Part shown: positions 1-8,931 of the stretch, piece after piece
How positions within the stretch are numbered: position 1 is the stretch's first letter
Layout: every line of letters begins with the position of its first letter
DNA from: Bryobacterales bacterium
Lineage (GTDB): Bacteria > Acidobacteriota > Terriglobia > Bryobacterales > Bryobacteraceae
DNA: 12,516 nucleotides
Direction: 5' to 3'
NCBI GenBank assembly: GCA_003517725.1
Contig: DOZZ01000240.1
Span: 7,796-20,311, forward strand
Notes under the pieces: model-generated
The model's database searches: none
Seen by the model: only the letters and a program-made list of their open reading frames with translations
Told to the model about the DNA's origin: nothing
Program-made: the position numbers and the translations under genes

Positions 1-515
1 GGGCGGCCCGGATCGTCCGGATCGCGCGGCGCCGGTTTCGGCGGGGACTCGTGCACTTGCATCTCGGTCACCGGCTCCCCCGCCGAAGCATCTTCCGGCT
101 TGACGGCCTCTGCCTTGAGCGCCTCGATGCTGGTGGCCGTCAGTTTTTCCTCGGCGTCCGGGGTGGCCTCCAGCTGCACGCGATCGCCCAGGTTCAAAGC
201 GCTGGCCTGGATCTCTTTACCGTCGCGGGTGAAGCGGGTCTTGGAGTCGATCTTCACCTCCAGGTAGCGTGTGTCGTCGGACTGGATGGTCCAACTCTTG
301 TCATCTATCTGCGTGATTTTGCCGGTGGCGCGGACCGTTTTGTCGGCTTCCTTTTGATCGGCCTCGCGCTTTTGAGTACGCCGCGTGCGTCCCTGCCTCG
401 GCTGCGGCACGCCCGGTCCCCCCACCCCCGGTATTCCGGGGTAACGCGGCGGGAAGCCGATCTGGGCCGCCAAAGGCCCGGCGCAAAGCAGGAAAACAAT
501 TATGCCGCGCGACAT
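1..515 (-). CDS. Exported DUF5666-like protein, partial (C-terminus beyond the left edge)
   Basis: An open frame with no stop runs from an ATG at 515-513 to the left edge and gives 171 complete codons. The first 18 or so residues form a signal peptide with a hydrophobic core and an Ala-Ala-Gln end, so the protein is probably exported. Residues 19-41 are rich in Pro and Gly and 42-60 are highly charged. Residues 63-131 resemble a DUF5666 domain: a TGKI start, alternating beta-type residues, a 'KTRFTRDGKEI' turn, then 'LNLGDRVQLEA' and 'LTATSIEAL'. After that the chain is acidic and Pro-rich. The start lies two bases past the stop of the protease gene, with no clear ribosome site, so translation is probably coupled to it. 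DUF5666 has no established function. Frames read in other phases here are Arg-rich and lack a signal peptide. The gene and its export are well supported; the domain name is recognition by eye. Confidence 0.8.
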   Translation of the reverse strand, partial: MSRGIIVFLLCAGPLAAQIGFPPRYPGIPGVGGPGVPQPRQGRTRRTQKREADQKEADKTVRATGKITQIDDKSWTIQSDDTRYLEVKIDSKTRFTRDGKEIQASALNLGDRVQLEATPDAEEKLTATSIEALKAEAVKPEDASAGEPVTEMQVHESPPKPAPRDPDDPGR

Positions 516-517
516 AG

Positions 518-3500
518 TTACTGTACCGGTAAGCTGACCGGCGGCGAGCTGATGCCGCCCGAACTTACCACCACTGGTTGCACGCCCGCGCCGATGTTCG
601 CCGGCACCACCGCGTTCACCTGGTACAGCCCGGAGAAGCCTGGCGCCAGACCGCTGAACTGCACCGCCGCCGCCTGCCCTCCGATGCTGACCGTCGGTGT
701 CGCCACGGTTGTCGATGGCGGCGACGCCGGGGCCGGCGCGCCCGAAGCGGGCGTGGCGTTCACTGCCCCCAGCCCGTTCACGTAGAGTTGCACGACATGC
801 CCGCGGGCCACCGGATGGCCGCCGTTTACCACCGCGTTCGATTCATCCAGCGCCGCCGCAATGCTGGTGTTGAGTGCGCTGTCAGTATAGGCGAAAAGAG
901 CGGGCGACACACTCACCACCGGCACCGTGACGACGTTGCCAGGCGAGAAATCGATCGTGACCTTGATCTGCGTCGACGTCTGCCCCGCCAGTTCCCAGGG
1001 CACCTGCACGTTCACCTGCGTTGGGCTCACATAATACATGCGGCCGGGGTAGCTCGATGAGCCCGAATCGAAGCTCACGAAGACGGTGTTGAGCGCCAGC
1101 GGCAAAAACGGCAGGCTATTGGCCTGCGACGAATCGGCCAGACCGGTCCCGAACAGCGAGATGTAGGAGCCCGGCACGATGCCGTTGCCCGCCTGGAAGC
1201 TGGCGGCATCCACGATGCCATTCGACGCGATGGTCGGCAGCGCCCGCGCGTTATTGGTGAACGTGGTCTTAAGGGCGCCGGCCGTGCCGTTCACCACCAT
1301 CGAGCAGCTTCCCATGCACGGGGTGGAGGGCAGCGTGATGTTGGCGCCGGCGATTCCGAAGGGATCGGTGTGGGCGTCCGCGTTCGAAAGCGAGCCCTGG
1401 CCCGCCGTCGCGAGCCTGAAGGTTACCGGCAGGCCGGTAACGGGCACGCCATACTGATCGATCACCTTGAACGCTATAAAGCCGTCCGGGACCGACTGGC
1501 CGACCGTACCGGTTTCGCCATCGCCCGCCAGATTCAAAATCTGTTTCGGCACGCCGTCGCCGACTACATAAAGATACGGAATGTGCAGCGGCACGGCGCC
1601 GCCGGTGATCTCGATCGCGCCCTGGTAATCGCCGGCCCCCGGCTTGCTGCCGCTTAGCGTCAGCGTCACGGCTCCGGAACCGCCCGGCGTCAGCGTCAGC
1701 GAAGTTTGATCGAGCGTCAGCTGTGTCGCGGCATCGCCGCTCACGCGGTTCACGCTGAGCGACAGAGTCAGGGCGCCTCCGCTGAAATTGGTCAGCACGA
1801 AACGCTGGCTCTTGGGAAGGTTGCCGCCGCTCAGCACGCCAAACGAAACGGTGGCCGGTTCAATGGTCACGTTCGACGTCACCGCCGCGCCGGCGTCCAG
1901 CCGCCCACCGCCCACCTCCAGCACGTTGGCCGTACCCAGCGCGCCCTGCGAGTCGCGAGCCGCCGAATTCACCAGCGCCGATTTGATCTGCGTCGGCGAG
2001 AAGGTGGGATTCTTCTGGCGCACCAGCGCCGCCGCGCCCGCCACCATGGGCGTCGAAAAGCTGGTCCCGTCGGCGATGGTGTAGCCGTCCGGGCTGTAGA
2101 CCTCGCCATTGGGGTTCGAGCGCTGCGCCGCCATGTAGATATTGGTCCCGACCGCCGCGATGTCGGGCTTCAGCGCGCCCTGTCCCACGGCCGGACCACG
2201 AGAGGAAAATCCGGCGACCTTGTTGCCCGTTGATGACTGCTCCACCAGGTTGGGCGCAATCGTGGCTTGAAGGGCGGAGCCATTCGCCAGCAGGCTTCGC
2301 AAACCGTCGCCATCGGTCGACCCAATAATCACCGATGGAATGGCGGCCGTCGCCAGCCCGCCGATGGTTGGCGCCGTGTCGTCCCCGGCATAGTTGGTGA
2401 AGACCACCCCCACCGCTCCCGCCACATAAGCGTTATGCGTCTTGTTGGCGAAGGTGCACGTGCCGCGTTGGATCAGCGCGATCGAGTTGTTCAGCGAGCC
2501 GGCCGGGAACGCCGAGCACCCCAGTGTGTCGCCTATTTTCGAGACGTCCACCAGCGGCGCGGTCAGATTGCCGATGGGCCGCAGGCTGTCACCAGGGCTA
2601 TCGGCGATCTGCTGCAGGTTCGAAGGCACGTTCGGGCCGCTAATCCCCAGAAGGCTTGAAAACACGTGCGAGTTCGTCAGCGCCGCCACCGTAATGGCCT
2701 CGGCCGCCACACCCGGCGAGTCGACGCTGTTCAGCACGGTGCTGCCGTGGCCGCCATCGTTGCCGTCCGCCACCACCACCACCATCCCCATCGCCACGGC
2801 GTTCTTAATCGTGACCGACTCGATGTCGCACGGCGTCCCGGCCGATTGGCCACAGACGGAGCCGACGTCGGCCGGGCCACTGAAGGCCGGGCCTCCGAGC
2901 GATAGTACTGCCGCGTTCATGCCGTCGGTGGCGGCATCTTCCAAGGCCTGATCAATCGAGTCCGACGAGGCATAGCCGTTGATCTCGCCCGATCCGAAAA
3001 CTTTGTAGTTCCCCAGATACGCCCGCGGCGCCATGCCCGTGATGGTGGCCAGCGGACCCGCACTGGTCTCCCCCGCGGCCACGGACGCCACCGCCGTGCC
3101 ATGTCCGATCAAGTCGCGCGCCGAATAGTCGTCAGGCCGCGTACTCGCCGGGTCGGAGCCCACCAGCAGATGCGTATAGCTGCGCGCCACGATGATTTTG
3201 TTATTGGTGTACTGGCAATCGCTCGGCTGAGGGCAGATCGGGAAATTGGCCGGCACGCTCAGCGAGGCATCCTGAAACGCCGGGTGCGTGTTGTCGATGC
3301 CCGTGTCGAGAATAGCGATCTTTTGGCCCAGCCCGGCATTGCCCACGCCGCCCAGCAGATTCCACGCGGCCGGCGCGTTCACCAGTTCCACGGCACGGTT
3401 CAGCAGCGGCTTATAGCGCCGCACGGGTACCACGCCCATTACGCCCGGCAGGCTCTTCAGTTCATCCACCTGGCTAGCGCTGGCGGTGACGAAGAGCGCG

Positions 3501-3769
3501 TTCAACAGATGCTGCATCGCGCCGTAAACATGGTAGTGGCGGGCTTCGAGCGTATCGCGCAGGGCCGATTGTTTCGCCAGAATCATCTGCCGCGGCCCCC
3601 TGGCCAGAAGACTCTGTGGCGTAGCCTTGATCCCCACGCTCGATAAAGCCTCGGCGACCGGCGGATCCTGCAAAATTACGATGTAACGATTTACCTCAGC
3701 AGGAGGCAGCGCAAGAACGGGAACGGCAAAAAGACAAATGTAAACCAGCGAGGACCAAACACGACGCAT
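518..3769 (-). CDS. Secreted subtilisin-like (S8) serine protease with PA, Ig-like and Solibacter-type C-terminal domains
   Basis: This 1083-residue protein starts with a signal peptide (about 1-20). An I9-like inhibitory propeptide follows (about 28-118). The S8 catalytic domain (about 145-630) shows all three catalytic residues: Asp155 in AILDTGID, His223 in GHGTAVAS and Ser570 in GTSFSTP. Asn337 is the likely oxyanion-hole residue. A protease-associated (PA) domain is inserted at about 405-505. Residues 635-735 and 745-840 look like two Ig-like modules, the second of the Big_1 kind. The last 235 residues begin 'GIVDAASFQAG' and 'IVPGSYISLFGTGLA', which matches the Solibacter-type C-terminal domain (TIGR03437). 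The mature chain has eight cysteines in close or domain-local pairs, which fits export into an oxidising space. No membrane anchor or sorting signal is seen at the C-terminus. An in-frame TAG lies eight codons upstream of the ATG at 3769, with no other start codon between, so this start is the only reasonable one. The substrate is unknown. Confidence 0.93.
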   Translation of the reverse strand: MRRVWSSLVYICLFAVPVLALPPAEVNRYIVILQDPPVAEALSSVGIKATPQSLLARGPRQMILAKQSALRDTLEARHYHVYGAMQHLLNALFVTASASQVDELKSLPGVMGVVPVRRYKPLLNRAVELVNAPAAWNLLGGVGNAGLGQKIAILDTGIDNTHPAFQDASLSVPANFPICPQPSDCQYTNNKIIVARSYTHLLVGSDPASTRPDDYSARDLIGHGTAVASVAAGETSAGPLATITGMAPRAYLGNYKVFGSGEINGYASSDSIDQALEDAATDGMNAAVLSLGGPAFSGPADVGSVCGQSAGTPCDIESVTIKNAVAMGMVVVVADGNDGGHGSTVLNSVDSPGVAAEAITVAALTNSHVFSSLLGISGPNVPSNLQQIADSPGDSLRPIGNLTAPLVDVSKIGDTLGCSAFPAGSLNNSIALIQRGTCTFANKTHNAYVAGAVGVVFTNYAGDDTAPTIGGLATAAIPSVIIGSTDGDGLRSLLANGSALQATIAPNLVEQSSTGNKVAGFSSRGPAVGQGALKPDIAAVGTNIYMAAQRSNPNGEVYSPDGYTIADGTSFSTPMVAGAAALVRQKNPTFSPTQIKSALVNSAARDSQGALGTANVLEVGGGRLDAGAAVTSNVTIEPATVSFGVLSGGNLPKSQRFVLTNFSGGALTLSLSVNRVSGDAATQLTLDQTSLTLTPGGSGAVTLTLSGSKPGAGDYQGAIEITGGAVPLHIPYLYVVGDGVPKQILNLAGDGETGTVGQSVPDGFIAFKVIDQYGVPVTGLPVTFRLATAGQGSLSNADAHTDPFGIAGANITLPSTPCMGSCSMVVNGTAGALKTTFTNNARALPTIASNGIVDAASFQAGNGIVPGSYISLFGTGLADSSQANSLPFLPLALNTVFVSFDSGSSSYPGRMYYVSPTQVNVQVPWELAGQTSTQIKVTIDFSPGNVVTVPVVSVSPALFAYTDSALNTSIAAALDESNAVVNGGHPVARGHVVQLYVNGLGAVNATPASGAPAPASPPSTTVATPTVSIGGQAAAVQFSGLAPGFSGLYQVNAVVPANIGAGVQPVVVSSGGISSPPVSLPVQ

Positions 3770-3860
3770 GACGGCTTTGACGAACTCCTTCTACAACCAG
3801 TTTCCGCTTTAGAGCGGCGTAATTGTAAATTGGCGTCTGGCCGTCAGTAAGTGTTTGCGG
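3770..3860 (-). promoter_or_regulatory. Intergenic gap with a weak promoter-like element and a small hairpin
   Basis: This is the only sizeable non-coding gap in the window, between the coxD stop and the protease start. On the minus strand TACAAT (3827-3822) matches the bacterial -10 hexamer at five of six positions. No convincing -35 box sits at the right distance, where only TTACTG is present. Downstream, CCGCT-CTAA-AGCGG (3817-3804) can form a 5-bp hairpin in the presumed leader. No T-run follows it, so it is not an intrinsic terminator. The protease may have its own promoter, or may be read through from the oxidase operon. Confidence 0.25.
3785..3790 (-). promoter_or_regulatory. Probable ribosome binding site of the S8 protease gene
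   Basis: The minus strand reads AAGGAG here, 15 bases before the ATG at 3769. That spacing is longer than usual, but no other start codon lies between it and the ATG, and an in-frame TAG lies just upstream. The site may work poorly. Confidence 0.45.
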
Positions 3861-4202
3861 CTATCGTCCCGGAACGCGCATCCAGCCGCGGGTAGCCAGG
3901 TCGCTCATGGTCATCAGAAACATGATCATCAGCCAAAACACGCCGCTGGCCACGATCACTTTGGTCAGCTTGCTGCTATAGCGCACGTGCATAAAAAACA
4001 GCATCACCAGCGAAGCCTTGATCACCGCGATGGTTAGCGCCACATAGATGTTGAAGCGGCCCAGGTCAATGTAGGCGATCCACGTCGTGACGCCGGTCAG
4101 CACCAACAGCGCCGCGAACACGCCGTAGTAAACCCGGGTCGGGACGATGTGGTGCGTGGTGGAATGTTCTGTCTCTGGAGGGTGGTTGGCCATGGCGCTC
4201 AC
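3861..4202 (-). CDS. coxD: Cytochrome c oxidase subunit IV (prokaryotic COX4 family)
   Basis: This protein of 113 residues is the small subunit IV of the caa3 oxidase. It has three predicted membrane helices (about 26-45, 51-72 and 80-99). The 'AVIKASLVMLFFMHVRYS' stretch at about 59-76 is typical of the bacterial COX4 family, which packs beside subunits I and III and is thought to aid assembly or stability. The start given is GTG at 4202, which overlaps the coxC stop as GTGA, the usual coupled arrangement in this operon. An ATG three codons later (4193) is also possible, and neither has a strong ribosome site. The histidine-rich N-terminus (HSTTHH) should face the cytoplasm. It is the last gene of the respiratory operon. 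Family and role are clear; the exact start is less certain. Confidence 0.88.
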   Translation of the reverse strand: MSAMANHPPETEHSTTHHIVPTRVYYGVFAALLVLTGVTTWIAYIDLGRFNIYVALTIAVIKASLVMLFFMHVRYSSKLTKVIVASGVFWLMIMFLMTMSDLATRGWMRVPGR

Positions 4203-4862
4203 TTATTCTTGGGGTCGATCAGGTACAGCAGCGGGAACAGAAAAATCCAGACGATATCGACGAAGTGCCAATACAACCCGAACAGTTCGATGGGCGTGTG
4301 CCACTCGGGCGTGAACCGGTTCTTGGCGGCCATCCGGATCAGCACCACGATGATGACCGCGCCGATGATCATGTGGGAGGCGTGCAGCCCGGTCATCGCG
4401 AAGTACAGCGCGAAGTACAACGACGCATTGTGCGGGTCCACCGGATGCTTGGCGTCTTCGCTCTTGAAATCGAAGTTCGGCCCGGGCACGTGGTGCTCCA
4501 CGAACTTGTCGTGATATTCGTAGGCCTTCACGCCCAGGAACACGCCGCCCAGAACCAGCGTCGCGATTAAAAATGTAATCAGCAGCTTGTTCTTGCCGAT
4601 GGCCGCCGAGTGCACCGCCATGGCCATGGTGAGACTGCTGCAGATCAGCACCGCGGTATTGACCGCCCCCAGCGGAATGTTCAGCGTGTTGCTGGCCGCG
4701 CCAAACGCATCCGGATACGCCGTGCGGTACGCAATGTAGGCCAGAAACAGCCCGCCGAAGAACATGATTTCCGTGACCAGGAAGATCCACATGCCGAGCG
4801 TGGAGGCGTCCTTCTGCTGGTCGTGGTTCTCAAAGTGATGGCGAAGATCGGTGACCGCGTGG

Positions 4863-4870
<8 letters not shown>
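4199..4870 (-). CDS. coxC: Cytochrome c oxidase subunit III
   Basis: This is the 223-residue membrane subunit III of the haem-copper oxidase. Subunit III does not carry the redox centres but stabilises subunit I and proton uptake. Visible features are the '[16 protein letters not shown]' first helix (27-42), Glu118 in the '[11 protein letters not shown]' motif (113-123), '[10 protein letters not shown]' (161-170) and the C-terminal '[18 protein letters not shown]' (200-217), all family hallmarks. There are five evident helices, so this is the short bacterial form lacking the first two mitochondrial helices. A hydrophilic loop at 121-147 is longer than in many relatives. The start is TTG at 4870, overlapping the coxA end by eight bases. 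A strong GGAGG nine bases upstream supports it, and the next Met (27) is already inside the first helix. Confidence 0.95.
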
Positions 4871-6488
<1,618 letters not shown>

Positions 6489-6519
6489 AATCCTTTGCTC
6501 AACTGCTACCCTTTGTTTC

Positions 6520-7569
6520 CTAACGCTTGCCCGGTACCGTAATGGCAGTCGGGTTGGTGGCGCGCTGCTGCGCCGTCCCCGGTTGGGAACCCGTGGTCAG
6601 CGGACTCGGGGTCGGCGCTCCGGCGCCCGTGGTGTCCTTGGGCCCGATCGACTTCACATACTCCACCAGTTGCTGCACGCCTTCTTCGGTGACCTGCCCC
6701 TGGAACGTCGGCATGATCGGCTCATACCCGGCCACGATCTTGGCTTGCGGATACAGAATCGACTCGCGGATGTAGCTCGCGTCGGCGTTGACCACCTGGC
6801 CGTGCTGGATCTCGACCGGTTTGCCGAATAATCCGACCAGCGTCGGGCAGCGGCCATGGCCGTCGGCCTGGTGGCACGTCACGCAACCCAACTGTTGGAA
6901 CAAGGCTTCGCCGCGCTGCGACATCGAACCTTGCGCGCCGCCGTTCGTCAGCCACATGGCATAGTCGGCGGGCTGCATGACGTACACCGCGCCCACCATG
7001 CCGGAATGTTTGGTGCCGCAATATTCGGCGCAGAAAATATGATACTTGCCGGTCTTGGTGGGCCGGAACCACTCGGTCGTGTAACGCCCGGGCACCACGT
7101 CCGCCTTGGTGCGGAACTCCGGCACGTAGAAATCGTGGATCACGTCTTCCGACGTCAGCGTCAGCTTGATGTTGCGGCCCACCGGAATGTGCAGCTCGTT
7201 GATTTCGCGCTGCCCTTCCATGTGCTGCACTTTCCACATCCACTGTTTGCCGGTGACCCAGATCTCCATGGAATCCGCGGGTGGCCGCGATTCGGTGAAG
7301 AAGATGCTCGCGCCCCACGCGAAAATCACCATCGAGATGCCCAGCGGAATCACGCTCCACGTGATCTCCAGCAGCAGGCCGCCGTGCGCCGGCACGGGCA
7401 TGTCCGCATCCGAACGGCGCCGGTACTTGACGGCGAAATAGATAATCAGTCCCGCGATCAGCAGCGAGAAAAAGGCGCTGATCAGCACCAGGAACAGGTA
7501 GAGATTATCTACGGTTCCGGCGATCGAGGACGCCTGTTCCGGGAAAAATGTAATGCTCTTCGAATCCAT
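6520..7569 (-). CDS. coxB: Cytochrome c oxidase subunit II with fused cytochrome c domain (caa3-type)
   Basis: This 349-residue protein is the electron entry subunit. Two membrane helices (about 22-47 and 68-91) anchor an external cupredoxin domain. CuA ligands are visible: His145 ([10 protein letters not shown]), Cys180, Glu182, Cys184, His188 and Met191 ([13 protein letters not shown]). The aromatic 'KQWMWK' patch (108-113) is the expected electron entry site. A class I cytochrome c domain follows, with Cys229-Val-Thr-Cys232-His233 and a likely axial Met286 (EPIMPTFQG); this makes it a caa3 enzyme. The last 35 or so residues are Pro/Thr/Gly-rich and look disordered. There is no lipobox, and the N-terminus is followed directly by a helix. 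It lies 16 bases after SCO1, with no recognisable ribosome site. Cys241 in 'GRCPTLVG' sits where relatives usually have Gly and is odd. Confidence 0.97.
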   Translation of the reverse strand: MDSKSITFFPEQASSIAGTVDNLYLFLVLISAFFSLLIAGLIIYFAVKYRRRSDADMPVPAHGGLLLEITWSVIPLGISMVIFAWGASIFFTESRPPADSMEIWVTGKQWMWKVQHMEGQREINELHIPVGRNIKLTLTSEDVIHDFYVPEFRTKADVVPGRYTTEWFRPTKTGKYHIFCAEYCGTKHSGMVGAVYVMQPADYAMWLTNGGAQGSMSQRGEALFQQLGCVTCHQADGHGRCPTLVGLFGKPVEIQHGQVVNADASYIRESILYPQAKIVAGYEPIMPTFQGQVTEEGVQQLVEYVKSIGPKDTTGAGAPTPSPLTTGSQPGTAQQRATNPTAITVPGKR

Positions 7570-7585
7570 AGTTAGATAGCCCGAA

Positions 7586-8419
7586 TCATGCAGCCCGCCC
7601 GTCGTCGCGCGGCTTGGCGTCGCGGCGCAGCATCGTAATCACAAATCCACCCAGCACCGCCAACGTCGCTCCGCCCGCCAGGCGCAGAATGTTCATGGCC
7701 ACCGGCGTATACTTGCCGGTCGTCGCGTCGTAGTGGTAACAAAACAGTAAAATCTGGTCGACCGGCGTCCCAATCTTGTTCTGCGCGGCCTCAATCAGGC
7801 CCAGCCGCACGTCTTTCGGCGCGTAATCGATGCCGTAGAAGTAGCGCGACAGCCGGCCGTCTTTGGTCAGCGCGTAAATGGCGCTGGCGTGCGCGAACTG
7901 GTCGGTGTGCACGTCGTAGAAATATTCAAAACCCACCGAACGCGTGACGGCTTGAATGGCAGCCAGGTCACCGGTCAGCAAGTGGAAGCCGTTGGCTGTT
8001 TCCGGACGGCCGTAGGTCTTCAACATCGAAACTTTTTTGGCGGCGGCCAGCGGCGGCTTATCGCGCGCGTCGAAACTGATCACCACCACTTCAAATTCCT
8101 GGCCTGGGTTAAACGACACCAGCTTGAGCGAACGCACCATCCCGTTCAGAATCTGGGTGCACAGCATGGGGCACTGGTAATAGACCAAGGCCATCAGCAC
8201 CGGCTTTTTTCCGAAATAATCGCTCAGCCGCACGGCCTTACCCGTTTCGTCGCGGAATGGCGTGTTGAGCGGCACCTGCGAATTCAGGCGCTGGTCGATG
8301 CGCACTTTGCGCAGCGGGATCGGGCGGTCCTGCCCCTTCATGTTCAGCAGGTCCTGTGACTGGGCGCCCAAGGTACAGGCGCATGCCAGCGAGATCAGGA
8401 CTGCCGTGACGGTTCTCAT
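7586..8419 (-). CDS. SCO1/SenC copper chaperone for CuA assembly, with C-terminal membrane anchor
   Basis: SCO proteins carry copper, and serve as a thiol reductant, for the CuA site of subunit II. Here 277 residues give a signal peptide (1-19, ending LGA-Q) and a thioredoxin-like domain with the CPMLC motif (Cys83 and Cys87). The conserved copper-binding His177 lies in DQFAHAS. A single helix near the C-terminus (about 244-264) followed by 'RRDAK' suggests a tail anchor with the domain outside the membrane. 'FCYHYDATTGKY' (226-237) precedes the helix and resembles the form I recall from SCO proteins encoded beside Alternative Complex III. The start overlaps the previous stop as ATGA and coxB follows 16 bases on, which fits CuA maturation. 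The general role is secure; the metal-transfer details are from the family. Confidence 0.93.
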   Translation of the reverse strand: MRTVTAVLISLACACTLGAQSQDLLNMKGQDRPIPLRKVRIDQRLNSQVPLNTPFRDETGKAVRLSDYFGKKPVLMALVYYQCPMLCTQILNGMVRSLKLVSFNPGQEFEVVVISFDARDKPPLAAAKKVSMLKTYGRPETANGFHLLTGDLAAIQAVTRSVGFEYFYDVHTDQFAHASAIYALTKDGRLSRYFYGIDYAPKDVRLGLIEAAQNKIGTPVDQILLFCYHYDATTGKYTPVAMNILRLAGGATLAVLGGFVITMLRRDAKPRDDGRAA

Positions 8420-8931
8420 TGCGTGATCTTTTCCATTTCTCGGCCGCTGCTGGAGCCCGAAGGCATCTGGCGGTAGCCGTCTTCCAGCGCGCCTGCCGGC
8501 GATGGCTTCGAGGGCAGGCCTTTTTGGGCCACCATGTCGATGGCCTGGTCGATGGGAATGCGCACCGCGCCCGTGTCCGGATTGATCCAGCCGTAGCTGG
8601 TCAGCGCCGCCTCTTCGGAATCGCGCAGATCTTTCAATTCCACTTTGGGCCGGGCCTGTAGCCGCGGCTCGGGCGGCGCCGTGGGCCGCTCCCGCAGGAT
8701 CTGCTGCGACAACTCCACGGGTTTCTCGCTCTCGCGCGCATAGAACCAGTCAAACAGCCCCCACATCGCGAGCACCACCACCACCACGCCGATAGCCAGC
8801 CCGATCCCGTACTTGGTGATCGTGAAGACGTCGGCGTCGCCGCGCTCGTGCGAAACGTTGGCGTTCTCGGGCGTCGTGTGCGCGTGCACCGAATCTTCTT
8901 CGGGATGGGGATTTCTAGTGATGTCGTCCAT
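8416..8931 (-). CDS. Single-pass membrane protein of the ACIII/caa3 operon, function unknown
   Basis: This protein of 171 residues has an acidic, His-containing N-terminus (1-38), one membrane helix (about 42-63), a Pro-rich spacer (81-95) and a conserved-looking block at 96-140. That block includes 'LTSYGWINPDTGAVRIPID' and 'AQKGLP'. I recall this 'SYGW(V/I)..G.VRIPI..A.....GLP' signature from uncharacterised proteins next to SCO1 in ACIII loci, but no role is known to me. The tail is Ser/Gly-rich. It lies between actF (17-base overlap) and SCO1 (4-base ATGA overlap), so it is translated with both. AGAAGG nine bases upstream (8946-8941) supports the start. It could be an assembly factor, a linker between ACIII and caa3, or a counterpart of ActG. 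None of these is shown by sequence alone. Confidence 0.87.
   Translation of the reverse strand: MDDITRNPHPEEDSVHAHTTPENANVSHERGDADVFTITKYGIGLAIGVVVVVLAMWGLFDWFYARESEKPVELSQQILRERPTAPPEPRLQARPKVELKDLRDSEEAALTSYGWINPDTGAVRIPIDQAIDMVAQKGLPSKPSPAGALEDGYRQMPSGSSSGREMEKITQ

Noticed and set aside
301..499. Two short minus-strand frames of 61 and 64 codons
   Set aside because: They are other phases of the DUF5666-like gene, are Arg-rich, and lack the signal peptide and beta-domain pattern found in the phase starting at 515.
51..785. A 244-codon plus-strand open frame at the left edge
   Set aside because: It spans two minus-strand genes with clear signal peptides and domains. Its own product is Arg- and Pro-rich with no recognisable family.
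3804..3817. Hairpin CCGCT-CTAA-AGCGG as an intrinsic terminator for the oxidase operon
   Set aside because: The stem is only 5 bp and no T-run follows it on the minus strand.
6856..7575. A 239-codon plus-strand open frame antisense to coxB
   Set aside because: It mirrors coxB, whose CuA and haem motifs are unmistakable, and has a His/Arg-rich composition without domain features.
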